The notes under the pieces are model-generated. The model was not told the DNA's origin. It saw only the letters and a program-made list of their open reading frames with translations, and searched no databases. Positions 33,972 to 43,655 of a DNA stretch of 64,000 nt are shown piece by piece; position 1 is the first letter of the stretch; every line of letters begins with the position of its first letter. Source of the stretch: Bacillota bacterium (GTDB lineage Bacteria; Bacillota; Clostridia; Lachnospirales; Lachnospiraceae); NCBI GenBank assembly GCA_023437365.1, contig JAEZGK010000011.1, forward strand, positions 1-64,000, given 5' to 3'. Made by a program: the position numbers and the translations under genes.

Positions 33972-35483
33972 TTATCTTGCTCCTCTGATACGCTCCGGTA
34001 AAAAGCCTCTGTCTCTCTCGGGAAGAAGCCGTCTCAGCTCGAAATAGCATAAAGCATTCTCAGAAAGCGGTATTTGAATGGAAGCCTTCCCATCGGTAAC
34101 CGCAAAGCGTCCGGTTCTGAGCTGCGGACAGGCTGCCGTCCTTAAGAGCGTAAGCTGATCAGCGGTAGGGCTTTTTGGTTCTCCAAGGTCAATCCAGGTC
34201 TTTAGAGGGTTACAGACAGCTTCATCCACCAGCTTCGTAATCAGTACATATTCACCGTTATCTGTATCTATCGTAAAGTCCAGCGTAACCTCGTTCCCTT
34301 CCTGTTCCTCCGCAGGATTCCAGGCAATACCATGGATATTGTCCTGATCGTCTTTGGTAATCACAAAGTTCTCATTTCTGGCCACTGCCTTCGAACCTAA
34401 AGCCTTAAAGAAGGAGAAGGCCCAATAGGTAGGCTTCGGAATACCTCCGTTGGCAAGCAGACCAAAGCAGCCCGAAAAAGGTGTATAAGCAACACCAGCC
34501 TCCTCAAATACATCTCCGAAGGTCCAGTAAGAATAGGAAGCACAGACATCTCCCATCTCGGATAACAGTCGGGCTATATAGGCCGCATTCAGATTGGTAT
34601 CATGAATCGGGTTCAGTGGAGTATAGGAGGTGTTGAATTCCGTAATATGCATTTCCATGCCGATATATTCGGGATAGCTGTCAATGATTCTTCTGCTCTC
34701 TGCCAGCTCTGCCATAAAGGCCCTCGGGTCCCGAAGCTTCTGATATTCATAATGACCACTTCTCTCCGACGGCTCCGTAGCATATGCATGCCTGGTCACA
34801 AAATCCAGCGGAGTCTTATGTTCAGAACAATAATCGAGGAAACACTTCAGCCAGCGTACGTCATCTACTCCGCAGATTGCAGGTCCTCCGACACGAATTC
34901 TGGAATCGCAGCTCTTTACAGCCTTACTTGATACCTCATATAACTTAAAATATTCTTCCATATCCGCACCCTTCCAGAAGCCGGGCAGATTTGGTTCATT
35001 CCACACTTCAAAAGGCCAGGTGACGACCTCTTCTCTTCCGTAACGTTTGATCCAATGAGAGATCACAGCAATGACCAAATCTGCCCATTTGGAATAATCC
35101 TTCGGCGGAGTGGTATTGCCCTTCCAATAGAAGATAGTCTGAGTACCGGAAGCCAACTTCTCCGGCATGAAGCCTAATTCCACAAAGGGCTTCAGTCTCA
35201 GGGACTGATAGGTGTCAAACACCATGTCCAGATAGGTAAAATTATATTCTGTCTTCTCTACTCCGTCTTCCTCATAGGTTTGATAGATTGCCATATCATC
35301 GCAGAAAAGTCCATGTCCTCGGATATGAGAGAATCCGATTTCTTCCTGAACCTTCTTTAACTGATCATGGTATTCCTTCCTTAGTGCCAATTGCATCCGC
35401 CCTGTCCCTATGCAGAATAAAGACTGATTATGAAATGCGGTCTGTTGATTACGATCGATTGAAAACCTAAGTACCTCTTTCAT
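33972..35483 (-). CDS. xynB: Beta-xylosidase, glycoside hydrolase family 39
   Basis: A 503-residue GH39 enzyme, which removes xylose from the non-reducing end of xylo-oligosaccharides. Acid/base Glu163 is in EVWNEPN and the nucleophile Glu282 in ITEFNTS, close to the family's known positions; the TIM barrel is followed by a beta-sandwich. No signal peptide, so it acts on imported oligosaccharides. The upstream in-frame start at 35510 is rejected: AAAGGAG lies at the right spacing for ATG 35483. It forms a likely unit with the esterase gene upstream of it (68-bp gap), fitting xylan use. Confidence 0.9.
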   Translation of the reverse strand: MKEVLRFSIDRNQQTAFHNQSLFCIGTGRMQLALRKEYHDQLKKVQEEIGFSHIRGHGLFCDDMAIYQTYEEDGVEKTEYNFTYLDMVFDTYQSLRLKPFVELGFMPEKLASGTQTIFYWKGNTTPPKDYSKWADLVIAVISHWIKRYGREEVVTWPFEVWNEPNLPGFWKGADMEEYFKLYEVSSKAVKSCDSRIRVGGPAICGVDDVRWLKCFLDYCSEHKTPLDFVTRHAYATEPSERSGHYEYQKLRDPRAFMAELAESRRIIDSYPEYIGMEMHITEFNTSYTPLNPIHDTNLNAAYIARLLSEMGDVCASYSYWTFGDVFEEAGVAYTPFSGCFGLLANGGIPKPTYWAFSFFKALGSKAVARNENFVITKDDQDNIHGIAWNPAEEQEGNEVTLDFTIDTDNGEYVLITKLVDEAVCNPLKTWIDLGEPKSPTADQLTLLRTAACPQLRTGRFAVTDGKASIQIPLSENALCYFELRRLLPERDRGFLPERIRGAR

Positions 35484-35551
35484 CCCTGTTCTCCTTTTTG
35501 TATCCGCCAATTAGCAGAATATATTAATTCCTATGAAGGCTGCTTCAATTT

Positions 35552-36346
35552 TTATTCCAGCATCCATTGAATGGAAGGCTCCAGGAACTGATTCCAGAAA
35601 GCCCAGTCATGTACCCCGGGGGTTTCAATATACTGTACCGGAACATTTTCCCTCTGTAGGAATTCATGAAATGCCCTATTTTCATTAATCAGAAAATCCT
35701 CTGTACCGCATGCCATATATAGAGATGGAATGACTTGTTTCTCCTCCTTTAATTTGCGAATCAGTACTTCAGGATTATTCCTGCTTTGTTCCAACCGGCT
35801 CAAATCACCGAACACTGAGGTATAGTAATCATAATCCGCTATGGCATCCTGAAACCCTTCCTTCAGGTTCTCAATCTTATGTATAATCAAAGCGGAGGAA
35901 AGAGCCATGATTTTCCCAAAGGTATTCGGGTAGGTAAGTCCTGTATGGATGGCCCCGAAGCCTCCCATGGAAAGTCCTCCGATAAATGTATCCTCCTTGT
36001 CCAAGGATAAGCCAAAGGTACTCCTTACATAGTCCACCAATTCTTGTCCGACAAATTGACAATAAGCCCTTCCTACTCCCTTTCCATCCAGATAAAAGCT
36101 ATTCTCTCCAGTAGGCATCACGATTGCCAAATTATACTTGACTGCAAAATCCGTCACCCTGGTTCCGAGCAGCCAATCCTTGCTGCCTCCGGAATATCCA
36201 TGCAGCAAGAATAGAACCTTGGTTTTTCGCTGATAGCATTCATTGCCTGCAGTCATCATCGGCAGTACATCATTCGGTATCACTGCAGTAAAATTAGTAC
36301 TCCTTGCCAAAGCCTTTGAATAAAAATCCACCTGGAATAATCCCAT
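35552..36346 (-). CDS. Esterase D-type hydrolase (acetyl/feruloyl esterase-like)
   Basis: A 264-residue alpha/beta hydrolase of the esterase D family. Nucleophile Ser126 lies in GLSMGGFG; the Asp (GTEDFLIN) and His (PGVHDWAFW) of the triad are near the C-terminus. Related clostridial enzymes are annotated as acetyl-xylan, cinnamoyl or tributyrin esterases. It is 5' of xynB on the same strand, so a role in removing acyl decorations from xylan fragments is likely. No signal peptide. Good RBS (GGAGGG). Confidence 0.88.
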   Translation of the reverse strand: MGLFQVDFYSKALARSTNFTAVIPNDVLPMMTAGNECYQRKTKVLFLLHGYSGGSKDWLLGTRVTDFAVKYNLAIVMPTGENSFYLDGKGVGRAYCQFVGQELVDYVRSTFGLSLDKEDTFIGGLSMGGFGAIHTGLTYPNTFGKIMALSSALIIHKIENLKEGFQDAIADYDYYTSVFGDLSRLEQSRNNPEVLIRKLKEEKQVIPSLYMACGTEDFLINENRAFHEFLQRENVPVQYIETPGVHDWAFWNQFLEPSIQWMLE

Positions 36347-36592
36347 CTTACCCTCCGTTTCTGCACCCTGAGGTGCAATTAAATTCGTCCTGTATTATAT
36401 ATACTTTCGTACCCTGTCATCACGTTTCAAAAAATCTCCAATGCTATTTTTCACTTTACAATTTAATCATAAGTAAGTCAATACAAAAACGCAAGGGATA
36501 GATAGGTCCTTCGGAATGCCTGAACTCGGTACTAATAGAGCTGCTCTTGTCATAAGGATGTAGCAAGCATATTATAAGGAGTAAAATTAGCA

Positions 36593-38050
36593 ATGAACAA
36601 AGTCAGTGTCGGATTACACCCCATAGTCGGTAACTTAAATATACCTACCGTGATAAAAACAGCCATATTACCGGGAGACACGGAAGAAACACTCTTCATT
36701 GCGACCCAGACCGGGGAAATATACTATATCAGAAACGGAGTACTCGGGACTTTCTTAAATATTTCTGATCGGATCCTTTCGTTGGGTGCATCGGGTGGCA
36801 GCTATGATGAGCGGGGACTGGTTGGACTGGCCTTTCATCCTGACTTTTCCTTCAATGGTCTGTTCTACCTGCATTACTCTCTTGCCGGATCACAGGGTCC
36901 GGGTGTCGGTAACCTTATGTCCGATACGTCTGAACACGAGGATACGGACGAGCGCCCAGAGCCCTTTCACCCGAATCCATGCCTTCCTGAGACCCTAAAT
37001 CTTAAGTGGACCGAAAGAGAACATGCATATGATCATGTCGATACAGTGGAGGAATGGGGCTTGACAGAAGACGGACAGCTTAACAGGAAGCGTACCCTTC
37101 TGAACCTAAGAAGACCCTTCTTTAATCATAATGGTGTAAACAGCCTGAATTTTTCGCCAGAGAACGGACGATTAGTCTTGACTACAGGCGACGGTGGTAT
37201 GGGTTATGATCCGTTCAATTTAAGTCAGAACATCATGGAGGTAGCCGGGAAGATCATAGAAATTGATGTTTCAATCGATATAATCGATTATCCACCGGTA
37301 ATCACACGTTTTGACGAGCTTCCCGGGCAGATTCAGAATACCTTAACCGTGATTGCCAAAGGGGTCCGTAATATTCTAGGGATCTCCTATCAGCGCGTAC
37401 ATAACAGCTATATCAAATATGTCGGGAATGTAGGACAGGATCTGGTCGAAGCGATTTACTCCTTCCTTTCTTATACTCCTGTTCCTGTAGTTGAAATAAC
37501 CCGGGCTGCTGTTGCGAATATTGAACCTGATCAGCAGGGTATGATTAATTTTGGCTGGCGGGGCTGGGAAGGGGCCTTTCCCACTACAATCATCCGGGAT
37601 TGTCCCGGACAGGGAGGTACAGAGGAGCAAATCATCGCTTATTATGATGATGCAGTCAGGGTATCAACCGATCGTTTGCCACCATTGATCAGCTATTTTC
37701 ATGATGACCCCAGACCGGGCAAATTCGGAGGTACGGCGCTAACCGGAGTCCAGGTGTATTCGGGGACCAAAATCCCGGAGCTGACAGGGAGTGTAGTATT
37801 TACTGATTTTGTCAGCAACGGGGAACCGCCAAAGCCACCGATCCGAGGCGTCCTGGCTTATGTCTGGGCAAGACCGGATTGTAAATTAAGTGATTTTCAC
37901 AGGATGGACATTGATTATGATTTCGGCTCCGAAGCAGCTTTTTTTGCATGTCTTGGAACAAATATGGATCAGACCCGATTATATCTTGGTGTTTACGGTT
38001 CCATGAATGTCACTGAGCTAGGTAAAGGAACTGTTTTCGAGATTATATAG
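36593..38050 (+). CDS. Glucose/sorbosone dehydrogenase-like beta-propeller protein
   Basis: A 485-residue protein of the PQQ-type glucose/sorbosone dehydrogenase family. Recognisable blade motifs include DERGLVGLAFHPDFSFNG and, later, a VFEII-ending propeller. No signal peptide is visible, which is unusual since the bacterial enzymes act outside the cytoplasm. The cofactor PQQ is generally not made by clostridia, so it may oxidise a sugar with imported PQQ, or use the fold for another task. It lies upstream of the aconitase gene on the same strand but 200 bp apart, with no shared operon signs. Confidence 0.75.
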   Translation: MNKVSVGLHPIVGNLNIPTVIKTAILPGDTEETLFIATQTGEIYYIRNGVLGTFLNISDRILSLGASGGSYDERGLVGLAFHPDFSFNGLFYLHYSLAGSQGPGVGNLMSDTSEHEDTDERPEPFHPNPCLPETLNLKWTEREHAYDHVDTVEEWGLTEDGQLNRKRTLLNLRRPFFNHNGVNSLNFSPENGRLVLTTGDGGMGYDPFNLSQNIMEVAGKIIEIDVSIDIIDYPPVITRFDELPGQIQNTLTVIAKGVRNILGISYQRVHNSYIKYVGNVGQDLVEAIYSFLSYTPVPVVEITRAAVANIEPDQQGMINFGWRGWEGAFPTTIIRDCPGQGGTEEQIIAYYDDAVRVSTDRLPPLISYFHDDPRPGKFGGTALTGVQVYSGTKIPELTGSVVFTDFVSNGEPPKPPIRGVLAYVWARPDCKLSDFHRMDIDYDFGSEAAFFACLGTNMDQTRLYLGVYGSMNVTELGKGTVFEII

Positions 38051-38249
38051 ACAGATCAAAAAATTTTATAATAGGTTTATACTGTTACGGTTAGATAATT
38101 ATTACTTGAATATAAAAAAACGGATATTTATAATGATAGTTAGAAACAGTAATATATAGCTCTCCAGAAAAAGAAGCTACTCACGATAATTCATGATATC
38201 TCGGTGAAGCAATGTACCCATAAAATAAGAATGAGGAAAGAGGTGTCCT

Positions 38250-40952
38250 ATGGAGCAACTAAAGGATCATTGTAAAAGAACTCTGATTTCGGATGGCAAG
38301 CAATATACGTATTATGATATCAATTTACTTCAGGATATCATACCGGTAGATATCTCACGGCTTCCCTATTCCTACAAAATACTTTTGGAAGGGGCCATAA
38401 GGAATTACGATAACAGACGGGTGACTCTGGAGCATATCCGGAGAATTGTTACCCTGCCCGGTGGCAAAAAAGAAGAGATTCCGTTTATACCGACAAGAAT
38501 CGTTCTTCAGGATTTTACCGGAGTTCCTGCAGTCGTTGATTTAGCCGCCATGCGAATGAAGATGCATGAAATGGGCGGCGACCCCTCTAAAATCAACCCC
38601 CTCGTGCCGGTTGATCTGGTCATCGACCATTCTGTTATGGTTGACTATTACGGTAACTCTGACGCTTTGAATAAAAACGTGAATTTAGAATTTGAACGAA
38701 ATACGGAGCGCTACGAATTATTAAAATGGGCACAGAACTCTTTTTCGAATTTTCGAGTTTTTCCTCCGTCTCTCGGTATCATTCACCAGATTAATCTGGA
38801 ATATCTTGCCAAGGTTGCGGCTGTTAAGACGATCGGCCCAGAGACCGTCGTCTTCCCGGATACGCTGGTAGGCACTGATTCTCATACCACCATGATCAAC
38901 GGAATTGGCGTTCTTGGCTGGGGTGTGGGTGGCATTGAAGCAGAGGCCTGTATGCTTGGGCATCCTATGTATTTTCTCATGCCGGAGGTCATCGGCTTTA
39001 GATTGACCGGTTCACTTTCCTATGGGTCAACTGCAACAGACCTTGTCCTAAAAATTACGAATATGCTCAGAAGAGAAGGTGTTGTTGGGAAATTCATAGA
39101 ATTTTTCGGAGATGGAGTAAGCGGCATCCGTGTTGAAGACAGGGCTACGATTTCCAATATGTGCCCGGAATACGGTGCGACATGCGCTTACTTCCCTGTA
39201 GATGACAGAACCCTTGATTATTTAAGAGCTACCGGTCGGACGGAGGCTATAGTCGGACTAACAGAAAAATATTATAAGCTACAGGGTATGTTTCGTATGG
39301 AAAATGCCGAAAAGCCTATATTCACAAAGGAATTGGTGTTAGATCTTTCGACGATAGAACCATGCATCGCAGGACCGAAGAGACCACAGGATTATATACC
39401 CCTGAAGCAACTGAAAAAGACCTATACTCAGTTGATTGATGCACCACTGGGTCAGGGAGGCTACCAGTTGGAGAAGGAAAAGCAGAAGGAAGAGATTACC
39501 GTCACCTACGGAGATGGGCAAAAGGAAATCTTAAGAACCGGTGCTGTAGTGATTGCTGCGATAACCAGCTGTACGAACACCTCAAATCCTTATGTCATTA
39601 TGGGAGCAGGTCTGCTGGCGAAGAAGGCAGCCGAATTGGGCTTGACAAAACCACGCTATGTGAAGAGCAGCCTGGGCCCCGGTTCCCTGGTGGTTACAGA
39701 ATATCTAAAAGCCTCCGGTCTTCTGCCCTATCTGGAACAATTGGGCTTCTTTGTGACAGGCTATGGCTGTACCACCTGTATTGGGAACAGCGGTCCGCTC
39801 ACTGAGGAAATCACTGAAGCCATTAAAACTAGTGATTTAACCGTTGCTGCAGTTCTGAGCGGAAACCGTAACTTTGAAGGACGGATTCATCCTCAGACGA
39901 AAATGAATTTTCTGATGTCTCCGATGCTTGTCGTGGCCTTTAGCTTGGCAGGTACCGTCAATATTGATTTTGAGACAGAACCGATTGGTTTCGGACAAAA
40001 TATGGAGCCTGTTTTTTTACGTGACATCTGGCCGGACCCCCGGGAAATCGAAGAACTGATACGATGCTATGTGAAACCAGAGCTATACAAAGATAAATAC
40101 CGTAATATTTTCTATGAGAACGAGCTATGGAATGCGCTCCCGGTAGCCGGTGAAAGCATCTATCAATGGAGAGATGACTCCTCCTACATCAAGCTTCCCC
40201 CTTATTTCGATCAGATGTCAAGAGAGCAGGAGCAAATCACTGATATTAAGGGTGCAAACGTATTGGCTGTCTTCGGTGATTCCGTGACGACAGACCACAT
40301 CTCGCCAGCCGGAAGCATCCCCGAAGCTTCCGATGCCGGAATACACTTAACATCGCAAAATATAAAACCCCAGCATTTTAACTCCTATGGTTCCCGCCGA
40401 GGCTCCCATGAGGTCATGATGAGAGGAACCTTTGCCAACATCCGAATCAGAAACCTTATGATACCTGGTGTGGAAGGAGGCTTTACAAAGCATATTCCCA
40501 GCAATCAAATCATGTCAATTTATCAGGCTGGTATGAAGTATCATGAGACAGGCACGCCGCTTCTGGTCATCGCAGGAAAGGAATACGGAACCGGCAGCTC
40601 CAGGGACTGGGCTGCGAAGGGCACTGCTCTGTTGGGTGTGAAAGCAGTGCTTGCAGAAAGCTTCGAGCGGATACATCGTAGCAACCTGGTGGGCATGGGT
40701 GTACTTCCACTGCAATTTCCGGAAGGTGAAAATGCTGCTTCCCATGGTATAACAGGCAATGAAACCTTTGATATCACAGGCATTGCAGAAGGGCTTTATC
40801 CGAGCAAGAAGGTAAAGGTTGCTCTGACCGGTCCGGACGGAACAAAGAATGAGTTTGATGCCATAGCCCGATTGGATAGTGCAACTGATGTGGACTATTA
40901 TCTTCATGGAGGAATTCTGCAGATGATTCTGCGGGATTTTCTGAACAGCTGA
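38250..40952 (+). CDS. acnA: Aconitate hydratase A
   Basis: A 900-residue monomeric aconitase interconverting citrate and isocitrate. The three cysteines that hold the 4Fe-4S cluster are Cys441 (ITSCTNTSNP), Cys507 and Cys510 (GCTTCIGNSGP). Substrate-binding regions DSHTTMING, GLGWGVGGIEAE-type and GTGSSRDWAAKGT are intact. Length (~900) is that of bacterial AcnA/IRP1, longer than the shorter AcnA-like or AcnB enzymes of many clostridia. It has its own RBS (GAGGAAAGAGGTG) and stands between a dehydrogenase-like and a carbamate kinase gene. Confidence 0.95.
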   Translation: MEQLKDHCKRTLISDGKQYTYYDINLLQDIIPVDISRLPYSYKILLEGAIRNYDNRRVTLEHIRRIVTLPGGKKEEIPFIPTRIVLQDFTGVPAVVDLAAMRMKMHEMGGDPSKINPLVPVDLVIDHSVMVDYYGNSDALNKNVNLEFERNTERYELLKWAQNSFSNFRVFPPSLGIIHQINLEYLAKVAAVKTIGPETVVFPDTLVGTDSHTTMINGIGVLGWGVGGIEAEACMLGHPMYFLMPEVIGFRLTGSLSYGSTATDLVLKITNMLRREGVVGKFIEFFGDGVSGIRVEDRATISNMCPEYGATCAYFPVDDRTLDYLRATGRTEAIVGLTEKYYKLQGMFRMENAEKPIFTKELVLDLSTIEPCIAGPKRPQDYIPLKQLKKTYTQLIDAPLGQGGYQLEKEKQKEEITVTYGDGQKEILRTGAVVIAAITSCTNTSNPYVIMGAGLLAKKAAELGLTKPRYVKSSLGPGSLVVTEYLKASGLLPYLEQLGFFVTGYGCTTCIGNSGPLTEEITEAIKTSDLTVAAVLSGNRNFEGRIHPQTKMNFLMSPMLVVAFSLAGTVNIDFETEPIGFGQNMEPVFLRDIWPDPREIEELIRCYVKPELYKDKYRNIFYENELWNALPVAGESIYQWRDDSSYIKLPPYFDQMSREQEQITDIKGANVLAVFGDSVTTDHISPAGSIPEASDAGIHLTSQNIKPQHFNSYGSRRGSHEVMMRGTFANIRIRNLMIPGVEGGFTKHIPSNQIMSIYQAGMKYHETGTPLLVIAGKEYGTGSSRDWAAKGTALLGVKAVLAESFERIHRSNLVGMGVLPLQFPEGENAASHGITGNETFDITGIAEGLYPSKKVKVALTGPDGTKNEFDAIARLDSATDVDYYLHGGILQMILRDFLNS

Positions 40953-41074
40953 TTATAAATGGCAAAAATAGGCTGTAACCGAAGAAGTATTTTGACACGA
41001 AAAGCATCTGTATGATATATTCGTATTATTAACCATGCTATTATCATATCAGGAAGATGAAACGGGGATTGAAT

Positions 41075-42007
41075 ATGAAGAAAAAAACAATTGTAGTCGC
41101 ATTAGGAAGGAATGCCTTCGGCAAGAGCTTTCCGGAACAGAAGAAATCCATCATTAAGGCAGCATATGCCATAGCTGATCTGGTGGAGGATAAATATAAG
41201 GTCGTAATCACACATAGCAATGGACCTCAGATTGGTATGTTGCACCGGGCGATGACAGAGTTTAGCCGCCTGGATCATGCATATACCGGCGCTTCCATGT
41301 CAGTATGCGGGGCTTTAAGCCAGGGGTATATCGGCTACGACCTGCAGAATGTAATCCGTACGGCATTACTGGACCGAGGCATTTTCAAAACAGTATCAAC
41401 CATCATCACGCAGGTTCGCGTGGATCCCTTTGATCCGGCATTTCAGAATCCGACCAAGGTCATAGGACGTGTTATGACCAAAGAAGAGGCAGATGCAGAA
41501 ATCCGCAAGGGAAATTATGTAACCGAAGAGAATGGCGGATACAGGAGGATCGTCGCAACCCCGAAGCCTATTGATATCTATGAGATCGATGCCGTCAGAG
41601 CACTCGTTGAAGCTGATCAGGTAGTCATTGCCTGCGGTGGCGGCGGAATTCCTGTTCTGGAGCAGGGAACAAGCATTCAAGGTGCAAGTGCGGTCATTGA
41701 GAAGGATTTAGCTAGTGAGAAGCTGGCCGATATGTTAAACGCCGACCTTTTGTTATTCTTGACTGAGACGAAAAAGGTGGCACTGAATTTCGGAACCGAA
41801 AATGAGCAGCCTCTGGATTCCCTAACCGCAGCAGATGCCAGAAGATATATCGAAGAGGGTCAGTTCCCGCTTCCCACCATGCTTCCAAAGATTGAGGCAA
41901 GCATCAATTTTGTTACCAAGAAGGATAACCGTAAAGCCATTATCGGTCATTTGAATGACGCCCGCCAGTGCTTATTGGGATTGAACGGTACGCTAATTAC
42001 ACCCTAA
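41075..42007 (+). CDS. Carbamate kinase-like protein with altered N-terminal motif
   Basis: A 310-residue amino-acid-kinase-fold protein. Carbamate kinase motifs are present (THSNGPQIG, TQVRVDPFDPAFQNPT, ACGGGGIPV, PKPIDIYE, KDLASEKLAD), so it should make ATP from carbamoyl phosphate and ADP, or the reverse. The N-terminal ALGGNA loop that contacts the nucleotide reads ALGRNAF, and the usual GNGPQ reads SNGPQ. Either it is a diverged paralogue or has changed activity. ATG 41075 (MKKKTIVVALG) fits the family start; an upstream ATG at 41057 is possible. No arginine deiminase genes lie nearby. Confidence 0.85.
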   Translation: MKKKTIVVALGRNAFGKSFPEQKKSIIKAAYAIADLVEDKYKVVITHSNGPQIGMLHRAMTEFSRLDHAYTGASMSVCGALSQGYIGYDLQNVIRTALLDRGIFKTVSTIITQVRVDPFDPAFQNPTKVIGRVMTKEEADAEIRKGNYVTEENGGYRRIVATPKPIDIYEIDAVRALVEADQVVIACGGGGIPVLEQGTSIQGASAVIEKDLASEKLADMLNADLLLFLTETKKVALNFGTENEQPLDSLTAADARRYIEEGQFPLPTMLPKIEASINFVTKKDNRKAIIGHLNDARQCLLGLNGTLITP

Positions 42008-42032
42008 GTTTAATTATTTCACAGTATCAAAG

Positions 42033-42112
42033 AGGCTGTTGCTATGAAGCACTTCTCAAAATGTAGGACAAGAGCAATAGACATTTTGAGGTATGCTTCA
42101 TAGCAACAGCCT
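42033..42112. terminator. Long hairpin terminator after the carbamate kinase gene
   Basis: AGGCTGTTGCTATGAAGCA (42033-42051) pairs perfectly with TGCTTCATAGCAACAGCCT (42094-42112), and CTCAAAATGT pairs with ACATTTTGAG inside. It lies between convergent genes. The AGGCTGTTGC end also occurs, unpaired, at about 17289. Confidence 0.75.
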
Positions 42113-42173
42113 TCTCGATTTCTAGGCTTCCTTTGATATGACCAAGTTCATATTCTAACGGATAACGTAATTA

Positions 42174-43493
42174 TCAATAATCCTCCATGTATTCTCCATG
42201 TGCATCAATCAACTCATCACACATTTTAATAATATCATCCAGCGACAGCTCTGCTGCCGTATGCGGCTCCAGCATAGCGGCCCGATAGATGTTCTCTCTC
42301 TTTCTGGTAATGGCAGCCTCGATGGTCATCAGCTGAGCATTGATATTCGTCATATTCATCGCAGCCAGCTGAACCGGCAGTCTACCCACATGGCAAGGAT
42401 GAATCCCAAGTGCATCTACAAGACAAGGTACCTCTACACAGGCATCTGCGGGAAGATTATCGATCAGTCCCTGATTCAGTACATTACCTCCAATTTTAAT
42501 CGGCTGGTTCGTTACGACGGCCTCCATAATATATGATGCATACTCATGAGAACGTTCATGGGTAATCTTTCCGTTTTGAAGAATATTCTCCTTTTCCTTC
42601 TGCCAGCCCGCAATCTGATTGATGCATCGTCTCGGATATTCATCCAAAGGAATATTATACTTCTCAATTAACTCAGGATATTTTGATTTAATATAGAATG
42701 GGTTGTATTCGGCATTATGCTCACTGGATTCCGTACAATAATAACCGAGATGTTTGATATAATCAAAGCGTACCATATCCTGATGCTTCTCAGTATTGTT
42801 TTTTCTTTCTGCACGAAGCTTAATCTCTGGATACAGGTCGTTTCCTTCCCGATCCCGGATATCTAAAAGCCATGCCATATGATTAATTCCAGCGATGAGT
42901 TCTTTCCTGCCTTCCAGCTTGTCCTCCATTCCAAGGTTTTTCAGCAGGGTTTCAGAGCATACCTGGACGCTATGGCAGAGTCCGACAGTCTGAATTTTTG
43001 TATATCTCTGCATATAGCCCGTGAGAATCGCCATGGGATTGGTATAATTCAAAAACAAAGCATCTGGGCATACCTCTTCCATATCCTGTGCAAATTCCTG
43101 CAGTACCGGAATCGTCCTAAGACCTCTCATAATTCCTCCGATCCCGAGTGTATCGGCAATGGTCTGTCTTAAACCGTACTTCTTAGGAATCTCGAAATCA
43201 ATAATCGTACAGGGGTCATAGAAGCCTACTTGAATCGCATTGACCACAAACGTTGCTCCGCGAAGAGCTTCCTTTCTGTTCTCTTTCCCCAGATAAGTCT
43301 TGATCACTGCTCTATCGGAATTAATATTTTTGTTGATTGCTTTCAGTATAATCTCCGATTCAGAAAGTCTGGTCGCATCAATATCATATAACGCTATCTC
43401 AGCTTCACAAAGACTGGGGGTACACATGCAATCACCGAGTACATTCCTTGCAAATACTGTACTTCCGGCTCCCATAAATGTTATTTTTACCAC
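42174..43493 (-). CDS. melA: NAD-dependent glycosidase family 4 (alpha-galactosidase-like)
   Basis: A 439-residue GH4 enzyme, which uses NAD+ and a divalent metal and cleaves by oxidation-elimination. The NAD loop is KITFMGAGSTVFARN at 3-17; metal ligands are Cys173 (GLCHSVQ) and His near 203 (INHMAWLL); the N152-P substrate motif is NPMAILT. The sequence pattern, without a sign of a phosphate-binding loop, favours the unphosphorylated alpha-galactosidase/alpha-glucosidase branch. It is divergent from an AraC-type regulator gene 160 bp away, which likely controls it. Substrate specificity is inferred. Confidence 0.88.
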   Translation of the reverse strand: MVKITFMGAGSTVFARNVLGDCMCTPSLCEAEIALYDIDATRLSESEIILKAINKNINSDRAVIKTYLGKENRKEALRGATFVVNAIQVGFYDPCTIIDFEIPKKYGLRQTIADTLGIGGIMRGLRTIPVLQEFAQDMEEVCPDALFLNYTNPMAILTGYMQRYTKIQTVGLCHSVQVCSETLLKNLGMEDKLEGRKELIAGINHMAWLLDIRDREGNDLYPEIKLRAERKNNTEKHQDMVRFDYIKHLGYYCTESSEHNAEYNPFYIKSKYPELIEKYNIPLDEYPRRCINQIAGWQKEKENILQNGKITHERSHEYASYIMEAVVTNQPIKIGGNVLNQGLIDNLPADACVEVPCLVDALGIHPCHVGRLPVQLAAMNMTNINAQLMTIEAAITRKRENIYRAAMLEPHTAAELSLDDIIKMCDELIDAHGEYMEDY

Positions 43494-43655
43494 GATAGTC
43501 TCCTCCTTGGTATTTGAATTTTGTTTTGATTCATTATATAATAAGGAATAGATTTATACTTGGTTATATGTTTCTAAAACTTGTCACTATGTTGACTAAA
43601 GGTAAAGATAGAATTAGAATGATTTTGATGATATCTTGCCGAAGGAGAACCTAAC

